From an uncultured Clostridia bacterium (GTDB lineage: Bacteria > Bacillota > Clostridia > Christensenellales > Borkfalkiaceae): 64,000 nt of DNA. The notes beneath the pieces were generated by a model. It was not told where the DNA came from, did no database searches, and was given only the letters and a program-made list of their open reading frames with translations. Positions 1 to 7,847 of this stretch are shown in pieces. A program made the translations under genes and the position numbers. Location: the NCBI GenBank assembly GCA_944354535.1, contig CALVPY010000004.1:1-64000 (forward strand). Direction: 5' to 3'. How positions within the stretch are numbered: position 1 is the stretch's first letter; each line of letters begins with the position of its first letter.

Positions 1-1238
1 TCGTGCTTGTCGAGCCCTTCGATCTCCTCGATCCTGGAAGCGCGGATGCCGCAGGTGTGTTTGAGGATCTGGAAGAGTGCGATCATGCAGACGATCGTCC
101 ATGCGGCGATGCAGACGATGCCTAAAAGCTGTACGCCGAGCATATTCAAACCGCCGCCGTAGAAGAGGCCCTTCTGCGCCGAATCGCCCACGGGGTTGAT
201 GCCCGTCGAGAAGAGCCCGACGGCGATGGTGCCCCAGAGCCCGTTGACGCCGTGCACCGCGATGGCGCCCACGGGGTCGTCGACGTGCAGCTTCTTATCG
301 ATGACTTCGACGGCGACGTCGACGAGGATGCCCGCGACGAGCCCGATGAAGAAGGCGCCGACGACATCGACGTTCGCACAGCCCGCCGTCACGGCAACGA
401 GCCCCGCCAAAGAGCCGTTGAGCGTCATGGAGACATCGGGCTTCTTGTTTTTGATCCAGGTAAAGACCATCGTCGAGATGGTGCCCGTCGCCGCCGCGAC
501 CGTCGTCGTGACGAGGACCTGCGCGAGCTGCGTCATGCCCGAGGTCGCCGCGCCGTTGAAGCCGTACCAGCAGAACCAGAGGATGAACACGCCGAGCGCG
601 CCGATGGGGATGTTGTGCCCGGGGATGGCGCGGACGAACTTCGCCTCTTTGCGCTTTAAGGTGGGCTTGCCGTCCTTATCGAGGTACTTGCCCCAGCGGG
701 GGCCCAAGATGAGCGCGCCGATGAAGGAGGAGATGCCGCCTACCATGTGGATGAGCGAGGAACCCGCGAAGTCGACGTAGTAGACGCCCGCGATCTCGTT
801 GGTGAGCCAGCCGCCGCCCCACACCCAGTGCGCCTCGATGGGGTAAACGACGGCGCTGATGACGAGGGAGTAGATGCAGTAGGAGAGGAACTTAGTGCGC
901 TCTGCCATCGCGCCCGAGACGATGGTCGCCGTCGTCGCACAGAACACAAGGTTGAAGAAGAAGGTCGACCAGTCATACGTCTCGAAATTCGAGAACAAGT
1001 CTAAATTGGGGATGCCGACGAGCCCGAAGAGGGCGTCCTCTCCCATCAGAAGCCCCGCCCCGAGCAGCACGAACACGATGGTGCCGAGGCAGAAATCGAG
1101 CAGGTTCTTCATGATGATGTTGCCCGCGTGCTTTGCGCGCGTGAAGCCCGTTTCCACCATGGCAAACCCTGCCTGCATGAACCAGACGAGGATGGCGCCG
1201 ATCAGAAACCAAACGCCCGTCGATCCGAAAATTTCCAT
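1..1238 (-). CDS. amtB: Ammonium transporter AmtB (3' end cut by window)
   Basis: Membrane channel of the Amt/Rh family that brings in ammonium for glutamine synthetase. Translation of the minus strand from 1238 gives MEIFGSTGVWFLIGAILVWF and then about eleven hydrophobic helices. The two pore histidines of the family are seen in SSLIHMVGG and AVHGVNGLWG. The reading frame is open to base 1 and has reached the usual cytoplasmic tail (IEEIEGLDKHE), so only a few residues should be missing. A GGAGGT Shine-Dalgarno sits four bases before the ATG. It lies 106 bp downstream of glnN on the same strand, so the two are probably co-transcribed and nitrogen-regulated. No GlnK (PII) gene is in view; it could lie beyond the edge. 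Confidence 0.95.
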   Translation of the reverse strand, partial: MEIFGSTGVWFLIGAILVWFMQAGFAMVETGFTRAKHAGNIIMKNLLDFCLGTIVFVLLGAGLLMGEDALFGLVGIPNLDLFSNFETYDWSTFFFNLVFCATTATIVSGAMAERTKFLSYCIYSLVISAVVYPIEAHWVWGGGWLTNEIAGVYYVDFAGSSLIHMVGGISSFIGALILGPRWGKYLDKDGKPTLKRKEAKFVRAIPGHNIPIGALGVFILWFCWYGFNGAATSGMTQLAQVLVTTTVAAATGTISTMVFTWIKNKKPDVSMTLNGSLAGLVAVTAGCANVDVVGAFFIGLVAGILVDVAVEVIDKKLHVDDPVGAIAVHGVNGLWGTIAVGLFSTGINPVGDSAQKGLFYGGGLNMLGVQLLGIVCIAAWTIVCMIALFQILKHTCGIRASRIEEIEGLDKH

Positions 1239-1344
1239 AGATTACCTCCAAAATTTGTTCATAGTCTCAATAGCAAGTTTTATCCGGGGAAGGCGGCGGG
1301 ATACCGCATGGCGTCTCTTCCGCCTGCGCCGCTTCTCCCATTTT

Positions 1345-3435
1345 TTAAGTCACGCTGAACAGCAGATCGCCGTACGTCGGGAAGGGCCATGCCTTTTCGT
1401 CGGTGAGACTTTCCGCTTCGTCTGCGGCGGAGCGCAGCTGCTGCATGACGGGGATCACTTTCTCCGCAAAGAACGCGGCCTGCGCCGCCGTCTCGGAAAC
1501 GGTCTGCGCCTTATTAAGCAGCGCCTCGAGCTCCTTCGCCTTTGCGGCGATCTCGGTGCTTAAGGCAAGAAGCTCTCTTGCCGTCTCTTCCTCGGCGGGC
1601 GTCTCCGCCCCGGGGAGCGCCGCTTTCACTTCGGCAGCCGTCTTTGCAAGCTCGCGCACATAACCGCTGACGGCGGGGAAGATGTCGCGCCGCGCCATGT
1701 CGAGCATGGTCAAGCCTTCGATGCCGAGTACTTTGGAGTAATTTTCCAGCATGATCTCGGTGCGGGTGACGACTTCGCGCGCCGTGAACACCTTCATGCG
1801 CTCGAAGAGGGCGATGTTCTTCTCGTCCGCAAAGTGCGGCAGCGCTTCGGCGGCGTTTTTGAGGTTGCACAGCCCTCTCCTTGCCGCTTCCTCCGTCCAT
1901 TCGGGCGAATAGTTGTTGCCGTTGAAGATGATGCGCTTGTTTTCGCGGATGGTGCGCACGACGAGGGCGTGGAGCGCCGCCGTAAAGTCGGGAGCCTGTT
2001 CCAGCTCGTCGGCAAACTGACGGAGGGTATCCGCGACGATCGCGTTGATGGTGATGTTGGGCCCTGCGAGCGAGAAGGAGGAGCCCACCATGCGGAACTC
2101 GAACTTGTTGCCCGTGAAGGCGAAGGGGGAGGTGCGGTTCCTATCCGTCGTATCCTTGGGGATGACGGGCAGCGAATCGACGCCCAGCTTCATCACCTTG
2201 CGGTCGGAGCCCCTGTACGTCTCCTCCTTTTCGAGCGCCGCGAGGATGGCTTCGAGCTCTTCACCCACGAATACCGAGACGATGGCAGGCGGGGCTTCGT
2301 TCGCGCCGAGGCGGTGGTCGTTGCCCGCGCTCGCCACGGAGAGGCGCAGAAGATCCTGATGGTCGTTGACCGCCTTGATGACCGCCATCAGAAAGAGCAT
2401 GAACTGACCGTTTTCGGCGGGCGTCGTGCCGGGGTCGAGCAGGTTGAGCCCCGTATCCGTGCCCATCGACCAGTTGTTGTGCTTGCCCGAGCCGTTGATG
2501 CCCTCGAAGGGTTTTTCGTGCAGCAGGCATACGAGCCCGTGGCGGCTCGCGACTTCCTTCATGATCTCCATCATGAGCTGGTTCTGATCGGACGCCACGT
2601 TGATGGAAGTGAAGATGGGCGCAAGCTCGTGCTGGGCGGGCGCGACCTCGTTGTGCTTGGTCTTGGCGAGGATGCCGTACCGCCACAGTTCTTCGTCGAG
2701 CTCCTTCATGAACGCCGAAACGCGCGGCTTGATGGGGCAGAAATAGTGGTCTTCAAGCTCCTGCCCCTTGGGCGCTTTCGCCCCGAACAGCGTCCTGCCC
2801 GTGAAGATGAGGTCCTTTCTCTTTTCGTAGACGGCGCGGTCGATGAGGAAGTATTCCTGCTCCGCCCCGACCTGCGCGATGACGCGCTGCGCCGTCGTGT
2901 TGCCGAACAGCCGCAAAATGCGCAGCGCCTCCTTGTTGAGCGCTTCCATGCTCTTTAAGAGCGGCGTCTTTTTGTCGAGCACTTCGCCGCTGTACGAGAA
3001 GAACGCCGTGGGGATGTAGAGGGTGCCGTCCTTGACAAAGGCGAAGGAAGTGGGGTCCCACGCCGTGTAGCCGCGCGCTTCGAAGGTGGCGCGCACCCCG
3101 CCCGAGGGGAAGGAAGAGGCGTCCGGCTCGCCCATCACGAGCTCCTTGCCCGAAAACTCCATGATGACCTTGCCGTCCTTGGTGGGCGAAATAAAGCTGT
3201 CGTGCTTTTCCGCCGTGATGCCCGTCATGGGCTGGAACCAGTGGGTGAAGTGGGTCGCGCCCTTCTCCACCGCCCAGTCCTTCATGGCGTTGGCGACGAC
3301 GTTTGCAACGCTCATGTCGAGCGGATGCCCGAAGCGGATGGTCTTGACGAGCGACTTATAGATCTCCTTGGGGAGACGCTCCTGCATGACCTGACAGTTG
3401 AAGACGTCGGATGCAAAGATCTGGGGAACATTCAT
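1345..3435 (-). CDS. glnN: Type III glutamine synthetase (GlnN)
   Basis: Makes glutamine from glutamate, ammonia and ATP in the cytoplasm. At about 697 residues it has the length of type III enzymes (about 700), not type I (about 450). Family-typical stretches are visible: GINGSGKHNNWSM, HNEVAPAQHELAPIF and NRTSPFAFTGNKFEFRM, with the active-site region in the middle third and a helical C-terminal extension. Two adjacent ATGs (3438 and 3435) follow a GGAGGT; the second has the better 7-base spacing and was chosen. The neighbour downstream is amtB. Upstream are a perfect sigma-A promoter and a hairpin leader, suggesting regulation at the level of transcript elongation. Confidence 0.96.
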   Translation of the reverse strand: MNVPQIFASDVFNCQVMQERLPKEIYKSLVKTIRFGHPLDMSVANVVANAMKDWAVEKGATHFTHWFQPMTGITAEKHDSFISPTKDGKVIMEFSGKELVMGEPDASSFPSGGVRATFEARGYTAWDPTSFAFVKDGTLYIPTAFFSYSGEVLDKKTPLLKSMEALNKEALRILRLFGNTTAQRVIAQVGAEQEYFLIDRAVYEKRKDLIFTGRTLFGAKAPKGQELEDHYFCPIKPRVSAFMKELDEELWRYGILAKTKHNEVAPAQHELAPIFTSINVASDQNQLMMEIMKEVASRHGLVCLLHEKPFEGINGSGKHNNWSMGTDTGLNLLDPGTTPAENGQFMLFLMAVIKAVNDHQDLLRLSVASAGNDHRLGANEAPPAIVSVFVGEELEAILAALEKEETYRGSDRKVMKLGVDSLPVIPKDTTDRNRTSPFAFTGNKFEFRMVGSSFSLAGPNITINAIVADTLRQFADELEQAPDFTAALHALVVRTIRENKRIIFNGNNYSPEWTEEAARRGLCNLKNAAEALPHFADEKNIALFERMKVFTAREVVTRTEIMLENYSKVLGIEGLTMLDMARRDIFPAVSGYVRELAKTAAEVKAALPGAETPAEEETARELLALSTEIAAKAKELEALLNKAQTVSETAAQAAFFAEKVIPVMQQLRSAADEAESLTDEKAWPFPTYGDLLFSVT

Positions 3436-3472
3436 CATACATACCTCCAAGTGCGCAAACAAAAAAGACGCC

Positions 3473-3515
3473 GCAAAGCCCCTTATTTACGGGAGCTTTG
3501 CAACGCCTTTGTTGC
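3473..3515 (-). promoter_or_regulatory. glnN leader: hexaloop hairpin overlapping a terminator-like hairpin
   Basis: Read on the minus strand, the leader holds a small hairpin GCAAC-AAAGGC-GTTGC (3500-3515) with a six-base loop, A at loop position 1 and G at position 4. Its 3' arm overlaps a second hairpin (3473-3501, stem GCAAAGC plus CCC/GGG with one bulge) that is followed, six bases later, by six T (3461-3466). The two hairpins share bases 3500-3501, so their full forms cannot coexist. This resembles half of the ANTAR antitermination element known before nitrogen genes of Clostridia; the second hexaloop hairpin is not visible between the predicted +1 (about 3530) and here. The terminator is imperfect because of the gap before the T run. 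Confidence 0.45.
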
Positions 3516-3536
3516 CTGCATTTGTTTGATAGTGCC

Positions 3537-3565
3537 ATTATAGCTTCGCAACACGCGGCTGTCAA
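3537..3565 (-). promoter_or_regulatory. Sigma-A promoter of glnN-amtB
   Basis: On the minus strand TTGACA (3565-3560), 17-bp spacer, TATAAT (3542-3537): a perfect consensus, with predicted start near 3530. It is about 95 bp upstream of the glnN start codon, leaving room for the hairpin leader. Confidence 0.85.
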
Positions 3566-3935
3566 TCAAACGAAAGCCCTTTCAATATCACGAATTTGAA
3601 TATGAACTATTTGTCTCACTTATGGAAGATGTGCAAATCCGCAAAAATTGAGCGTTATTTTATTCGTCTGTATTATGGGAAGGCGTTTTTCCTGCTGCAA
3701 AAAGCCGAGGTGTTTCCCTCGGCTTAGTATTTCAAGGCTTTCCGCAAAAGCTTTCATCCGGTCATAGGCATTCTCCTTTCGCAGGCATAAGGCGGCTTTG
3801 CGCAAAGGAATCACCGCATTAGAAGCGGAGCGAATTGCCCTCCAACGCCTCCTCTTCCGCCTCGCCGAGCGCTATGCGGTACGGCATGAGAAGGGGCACG
3901 GATCATGAAAACATTTCGCGGTTTTTGATGAAATA
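3566..3935. other. Intergenic stretch with no intact gene; gene remnant and terminator likely
   Basis: No convincing gene. On the minus strand a hairpin AAGCCGAGG/CCTCGGCTT (3702-3725, 6-base loop) runs into five T, a typical terminator, yet no intact minus-strand gene precedes it. About 100 bp upstream on that strand a short open frame (about 3820-3897) ends in EEEALEGNSLRF and a stop, looking like the last residues of a lost gene. I cannot name the gene. On the plus strand, TTGAGC-17-TATTAT (3648-3676) resembles a weak promoter with no obvious product. Confidence 0.35.
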
Positions 3936-3964
3936 TTGCTTTTGCGGTCAAAGTTTGGTATAAT
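3936..3964 (+). promoter_or_regulatory. Promoter of the peroxiredoxin gene
   Basis: TTGCTT (3936-3941), 17-bp spacer, TATAAT (3959-3964), about 44 bp before the start codon of the gene at 4008. Confidence 0.7.
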
Positions 3965-4007
3965 ATAGAAAAAGCACAACGAAATAACATTGTATAGGAG
4001 ATAATTT

Positions 4008-4469
4008 ATGTTACAGGAAGGAATGCAGGCGCTGGCGTTTACGCTCGCGGATAAAGACGGAAAGATGGTATCTCTGTCCGATTTTCTCGGTAAAAAGGTG
4101 GTTTTATACTTTTATCCGAAGGACAACACGCCCGGATGCACGCGGCAGGCGTGTGCTTTTGCATCTGCGTACAGCGAATTTGAAAAGAAAAACGCCGTTG
4201 TCATCGGCATCAGTAAAGACAGTGTCTCCTCGCACGAAAAATTTGCGGAAAAGTATAATTTGCCTTTCATTTTGCTGTCCGATCCCGAATTGCAGGCGAT
4301 CCAAGCATACGGCGTGTGGCAGGAGAAAAAACTGTACGGAAAGACAAGCATGGGTGTTGTCCGCACGACATTCCTCATTGACGAGCATGGCAAAATCATG
4401 AAAGTCATGCCTAAAGTCAAGCCGGATACGAATGCTGCAGAGGTGTTGGAAATTTTGAGAACAATGTAA
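4008..4469 (+). CDS. bcp: Thioredoxin-dependent peroxiredoxin, Bcp/PrxQ type
   Basis: Reduces hydrogen peroxide and organic hydroperoxides in the cytoplasm using thioredoxin. The 153-residue length is normal for the family. The peroxidatic cysteine is C44 in DNTPGCTRQAC, and C49 five residues later fits the resolving cysteine of the PrxQ subgroup. YFYPKDNTPGCT is the family signature. The start is set by AGGAG seven bases upstream. It has its own promoter and no operon partner. The gene and its flanks are visibly poorer in GC than the rest of the window, which may indicate separate acquisition. Its role is presumably oxygen-stress defence in an anaerobe. Confidence 0.93.
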   Translation: MLQEGMQALAFTLADKDGKMVSLSDFLGKKVVLYFYPKDNTPGCTRQACAFASAYSEFEKKNAVVIGISKDSVSSHEKFAEKYNLPFILLSDPELQAIQAYGVWQEKKLYGKTSMGVVRTTFLIDEHGKIMKVMPKVKPDTNAAEVLEILRTM

Positions 4470-5063
4470 GGGAGAGATATAACAGAGAGAAGAATCTGTT
4501 AGACTGTTTGGCGTGAGGGATATTTTTTTAAAATTATCCGGGATGGAACAGTGTGGGGGCGCCTGTTTTCCGCTTTTACCCAATCCAAATCATACCGTTC
4601 ACTACCAAAACACTACTTGCTCATAGGATAGGAAAAGACAGCCTTTACGGCTGCCTTTCTGATGATATGAAATTGGAACCTATTGTTATCCGTAGATAAC
4701 CATGTATCTTGCGCGTATCTTCTCGAAGTTGCATCAGCCTGTATCTTTTGGGCAACATTGGATTTTATCGCCCTGCGGTTTTCTTTCCCGGATATGTACA
4801 GGAAGTCATCCAAATATTCTCCGCAATGGTCGCATAAGAACAATGCCACGTTCTGAAGGTGAAGTGCCGCCTGCGGTCGCGGATTTTGCACTGATTAAGC
4901 AAAATCCTTAGTCCAAAGCGCGCGCACAACACACTGTGCAGTTGCACACAACGCGCGTCTCACCTTCTTTCCAAAAAATCTTTGCGTTGCAAATCTTTTT
5001 CGGGAGCCCTGCTTTATTTGGTTTTTCTGTCATTTCTTTGGTTACTTTTCCGAGGGTGCCAAA
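4470..5063. other. Low-GC stretch without a supportable gene
   Basis: Nearly 600 bp with only short overlapping frames on both strands (for example minus 4613-4891), none with a good ribosome binding site or a recognisable protein family. A short inverted repeat (AACAGA/TCTGTT, about 4480-4500) follows bcp but lacks a T tract. Together with the AraC remnant just downstream, the stretch looks like decayed DNA. Confidence 0.4.
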
Positions 5064-5326
5064 GTCGATGAAGTTGCTTGTGCCGTTGGAGTCTCCGAAT
5101 TCCATCTGTCGCGAGAATTTCACCGCTGTACGGGCATTAACATTGCTGGTACCATTGCGGATGTGCGGTTTGAGCGCAGCAAGGCGCTGCTTGCCGACGG
5201 CGCGATGAACGTGATACAGATTGCCGAGGCGGTCGGCTTCGGCTCAGTGCAGGCGATGATCAGGATGTGCGGAAACGGCTCGGCACGACGTCCTCCGCCT
5301 ATCGTAAGTATATCGATCATGTATGA
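5064..5326 (+). pseudogene. Remnant of an AraC-family regulator (C-terminal DNA-binding domain, frameshifted)
   Basis: Reading from 5064 gives VDEVACAVGVSEFHLSREF, then RFERSKALLADGAMN and IAEAVGFGSVQAMIRM: both helix-turn-helix motifs of the AraC/XylS domain. After the second (near 5270) the frame breaks; the neighbouring frame continues with RKRLGTTSSAYRKYIDHV and a stop at 5326, exactly the expected end of such a domain. A single-base change therefore restores it. No sensor domain or start codon is present upstream, so the gene is both truncated at the 5' end and frameshifted. It is not related in detail to the intact AraC gene at 33528. Confidence 0.75.
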
Positions 5327-5344
5327 AATGCAATTGAAAGCGGC

Positions 5345-5388
5345 GGGGCGCGCTCTGCAATTTTGCAGAGCGCGCCCCTTTTCTTTTT
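5345..5388 (+). terminator. Strong hairpin terminator
   Basis: Perfect 16-bp stem (GGGGCGCGCTCTGCAA and its complement, 5345-5360 and 5363-5378) with a minimal loop, followed by TTTTCTTTTT. It probably belonged to the AraC gene now decayed, and may also stop the convergent regulator gene ending at 5398. Confidence 0.85.
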
Positions 5389-5397
5389 GCGTAAAGT

Positions 5398-6327
5398 TCA
5401 TTGTGTCCGGTAGCTCACCTGGACGATGATGTCCTGTTCGGTATCCCCGCTGTTCTTTCCGAAGAGATTGATGCCCCCGATGTATCTTGCATTTTCCTTG
5501 ATGCCGATGCGCAGGGTGGTAAGGTCGTAGCGGTTGAGCTCGAGTTCGGGAAGTGTGACCATGCTGACGAGCGTCTCATCGATGTATGTGCCCATATCGT
5601 CGATGCGGATCTTTTTCAGCATACCGTACTGCGTGGAATTGGCGGGCCAGTGGGGGATGGGAAACCGCCCTCTCCTGTCGCCGTAATCGCCGGGGCTTCT
5701 GTAAGTGCAAACTTCTTTTCCGTTGATCCAGAACGTGATGTCCGATTTCCAGTTGTTGTTGTAGTTGGGGCATTCGGAACAGAGCTCTAAGGAAAACGTA
5801 AAGCTTGAGATGGTTTTGTTTTTGTATTCAAATGCGGGGATGGTATATTCGACATAGCCCTTGGAAAGCGAGAGCAAAATGGCGCCGAAGCGCTCGGGCG
5901 TGCTGAATACGTTCGGGTTATCGTGCATATAGAGCATCCCGTGTTCGTTGACGAGGCCGCACGGGGGCTTGATATCAAAGGCCGTATAACTTCCGATGGG
6001 GATGTTATAGATAAATTCGGCGCTTTTGTATTGCAGAGGCGAGCGAAAGTCGATCTGCACATTGGCAAGCCCCTGCGTCACGATCTTCTCGTTTCCCCGT
6101 TTGTTGGGGTTGGGAAGCACTTTGATCAGATTTGCTTCTTTCAGGAATTTTAAGTGGAACGCGGTGGTGCTGACAGAGAGATTGAGCGTTTCCGCAAGGG
6201 ACAAAACGCTGTAGCTGTTTTCCCCGAGAAGGCGCAGCATTTTGCGCCTGACGGTGGAGTTGAGCGCCGCGGCGAACCTGTCAAGTTGTAATTCATCGTT
6301 CAGATCGTAGCTTGCAGATGTATCCAT
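5398..6327 (-). CDS. ArsR-type regulator with a C-terminal sensor-like domain (paralogue of 31448)
   Basis: Probable sugar-responsive repressor. Residues about 14-80 form a winged helix of the ArsR kind (AAALNSTVRRKMLRLLGENS, then SVSTTAFHLKFLKEANLI). The remaining 220 residues are a beta-rich domain with KSDITFWINGKEVCTYRSP and STQYGMLKKIRI, shared almost motif by motif with the protein at 31448. It is divergent from the operon starting at 6523, which it likely controls. The start ATG (6327) lies seven bases after a perfect -10 box, so the mRNA should be leaderless. A longer frame starting further upstream would begin inside the promoter spacer and was rejected. The sensor ligand is unknown; arabino-oligosaccharides are a guess from context. 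Confidence 0.85.
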   Translation of the reverse strand: MDTSASYDLNDELQLDRFAAALNSTVRRKMLRLLGENSYSVLSLAETLNLSVSTTAFHLKFLKEANLIKVLPNPNKRGNEKIVTQGLANVQIDFRSPLQYKSAEFIYNIPIGSYTAFDIKPPCGLVNEHGMLYMHDNPNVFSTPERFGAILLSLSKGYVEYTIPAFEYKNKTISSFTFSLELCSECPNYNNNWKSDITFWINGKEVCTYRSPGDYGDRRGRFPIPHWPANSTQYGMLKKIRIDDMGTYIDETLVSMVTLPELELNRYDLTTLRIGIKENARYIGGINLFGKNSGDTEQDIIVQVSYRTQ

Positions 6328-6333
6328 GTCACA

Positions 6334-6362
6334 ATTATATATCGATATTATCATTTTGTCAA
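6334..6362 (-). promoter_or_regulatory. Perfect promoter of the ArsR-type gene, predicting a leaderless mRNA
   Basis: Minus strand TTGACA (6362-6357), 17 bp, TATAAT (6339-6334), then TGTGAC and ATG. Transcription normally starts about seven bases past the -10 box, which is the A of the ATG at 6327. No Shine-Dalgarno could be included in such a transcript. Confidence 0.8.
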
Positions 6363-6408
6363 GGGTTTTGAAATTCGAGAAATCTTGTAAAAATAACCCA
6401 TGTTTCGG

Positions 6409-6424
6409 ATTTTCGAAAATTGAG
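6409..6424 (+). promoter_or_regulatory. Candidate operator of the first glycan operon
   Basis: ATTTTCGAAAATTGAG, whose first 12 bases are a perfect palindrome. It lies directly before the -35 box of the operon at 6523. The same 16-mer with one change (ATTTTCAAAAATTGAG) overlaps the promoter of the second operon at 17784. Both operons are linked to ArsR-type paralogues, which makes these sites their likely targets. Confidence 0.5.
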
Positions 6425-6427
6425 GGA

Positions 6428-6456
6428 TTGTATTTTGCAAGGCGCTGTGGGATAAT
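6428..6456 (+). promoter_or_regulatory. Promoter of the first glycan operon
   Basis: TTGTAT (6428-6433), 17-bp spacer, GATAAT (6451-6456), 66 bp before the first start codon; the candidate operator abuts its -35 box. Confidence 0.65.
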
Positions 6457-6522
6457 GGTATCGAAGGAGATCGTTCAAGCCGATCTGCTTCGATCAACGA
6501 TCTTAAAGTATAAGGAGGAACT

Positions 6523-7809
6523 ATGAAGGCAATCGGAAAGATCGTGGCGGCAGTCATGCTCTCGGGTATGCTGGTATGCGGTGCGGCGTGTGCGCCGGGA
6601 GAGGGAGGACCCTCCGATCATGAAGGGGAGTCTTCGGGCGTGTTTCACGAAACGCTGACCTGCACCGAGCCCACAGTCATCTCGCACGATGCGAACCATG
6701 CGTATGCTCGCATTGTGGAGGCGGATGACGGGACGCTGGTGGCGACGGGTGAGGACTTCTCCGACAGCGGCATCCCCATCTACAGAAGTACGGACAAGGG
6801 CAAGACGTTCGTCAAGAACGATGAAAACGTCCACGACCCCAACTACGAAGGATACGCATTCGACGCGCGCTGGCAGCCGACCTTGTATGTGCTGCCCGAG
6901 GATGTCGGAACGGAGATGAAGAAGGGGGATATCCTGCTCGTGGCGACTTCGCTGGACGGGAGTGCGGAGACCTTCTATCAGACGGTGCTCAACCTCTATA
7001 TCAGCAAGGATGTCGGGCTCACCTGGTCGTTTATGTCCGAGATCACCCGCTCTCAGAATGCCGCAAATTCGGGCGGCAATGAGAACGGCTGCTGGGAGGG
7101 CAACCTCTATGTGAACGGAGAGGGGATGCTCACCTGTATCTTTGCGGATGAGACCGATCACAATAATCATTCGCAGCGCATCGCCATGAAGACGACGGCG
7201 GACGGCAAGGCGTGGAGCGAGCTTCAGGAGGTCGTCGCGCTCGACAGCCCCACACAGCGCCCGGGGATGCCCTGCGTCACCAGGATCAAGGACGGAAAGT
7301 ACCTTCTCACCATCGAAATGGTCGGGGAGAACGGCGTTCCCATCTATTGGAAAACTTCGGAGGACGGCATCGATTGGGGTCCCGTGACCGAGAAGGGGAA
7401 CAAGATCCAGGCGGAAGTCACGGTGGTAGACGCCATTTCGGGCAAAGAGCGCAAGACGACGGCATTCCCCGGGAGCAGCCCCTTCTGCGCCTGGACGCCC
7501 TACGGCGCCGATGAGAACGGTACCATCTTCGTTACGGCACAGCGCACCGAATATTCGGGCTCCCGTCCTGCCGACGGCGCGATGATGGACTTTTTTGTCA
7601 GCTACGATCTCGGCGCAACGTGGTCGTTGGTCGATCATCCGCTCGCCTATTTTGAAAACAACAACAATCGCCCCGCTTACAGCAATTCGATGCACCTTTC
7701 GCGGGACGGCAAGCATATGTACGTTGTCAACACCATTCTTGCGCTGCAAGGGTCGCCCAACAACGTCCTTACATTCACCGATGTCGATCTTGAAAGCAGC
7801 CGCGGCTGA
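6523..7809 (+). CDS. Secreted sialidase-fold (BNR beta-propeller) glycosidase lipoprotein, possibly exo-arabinanase
   Basis: First gene of the operon. A lipoprotein signal ends at C23 (CGAAC). The rest is a beta-propeller with Asp-box-like repeats: YRSTDKGKTFVK, YISKDVGLTWSF, WKTSEDGIDWGP and FVSYDLGATWSL. This fold occurs in sialidases and in GH93 exo-arabinanases. The stretch HAYARIVEADDGTLVATGED near the N-terminus and the arabinan-like neighbourhood favour a GH93-type role over a true sialidase, but the family is not proven. RBS AGGAGG precedes the ATG. It would act on the cell surface, releasing sugars for the importer encoded next. Confidence 0.75.
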   Translation: MKAIGKIVAAVMLSGMLVCGAACAPGEGGPSDHEGESSGVFHETLTCTEPTVISHDANHAYARIVEADDGTLVATGEDFSDSGIPIYRSTDKGKTFVKNDENVHDPNYEGYAFDARWQPTLYVLPEDVGTEMKKGDILLVATSLDGSAETFYQTVLNLYISKDVGLTWSFMSEITRSQNAANSGGNENGCWEGNLYVNGEGMLTCIFADETDHNNHSQRIAMKTTADGKAWSELQEVVALDSPTQRPGMPCVTRIKDGKYLLTIEMVGENGVPIYWKTSEDGIDWGPVTEKGNKIQAEVTVVDAISGKERKTTAFPGSSPFCAWTPYGADENGTIFVTAQRTEYSGSRPADGAMMDFFVSYDLGATWSLVDHPLAYFENNNNRPAYSNSMHLSRDGKHMYVVNTILALQGSPNNVLTFTDVDLESSRG

Positions 7810-7847
7810 GCAAGATGACGATATGACCCAAATAAAGGAGGAAAATC

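Noticed and set aside
3620-3814. Short minus-strand frame of 64 codons
   Set aside because: It runs through a terminator-like hairpin, has no convincing RBS and no family; treated as part of the gene-remnant stretch.
4613-4911. Overlapping short frames on both strands
   Set aside because: No RBS, no domain, and neither strand is clearly favoured; probably decayed sequence.
6523-7809. True sialidase (neuraminidase)
   Set aside because: The propeller has Asp-box-like repeats, but the arginine-triad pattern at the N-terminus (such as FRIP) is not seen and no sialic-acid genes are nearby; an arabinan-type role is preferred.
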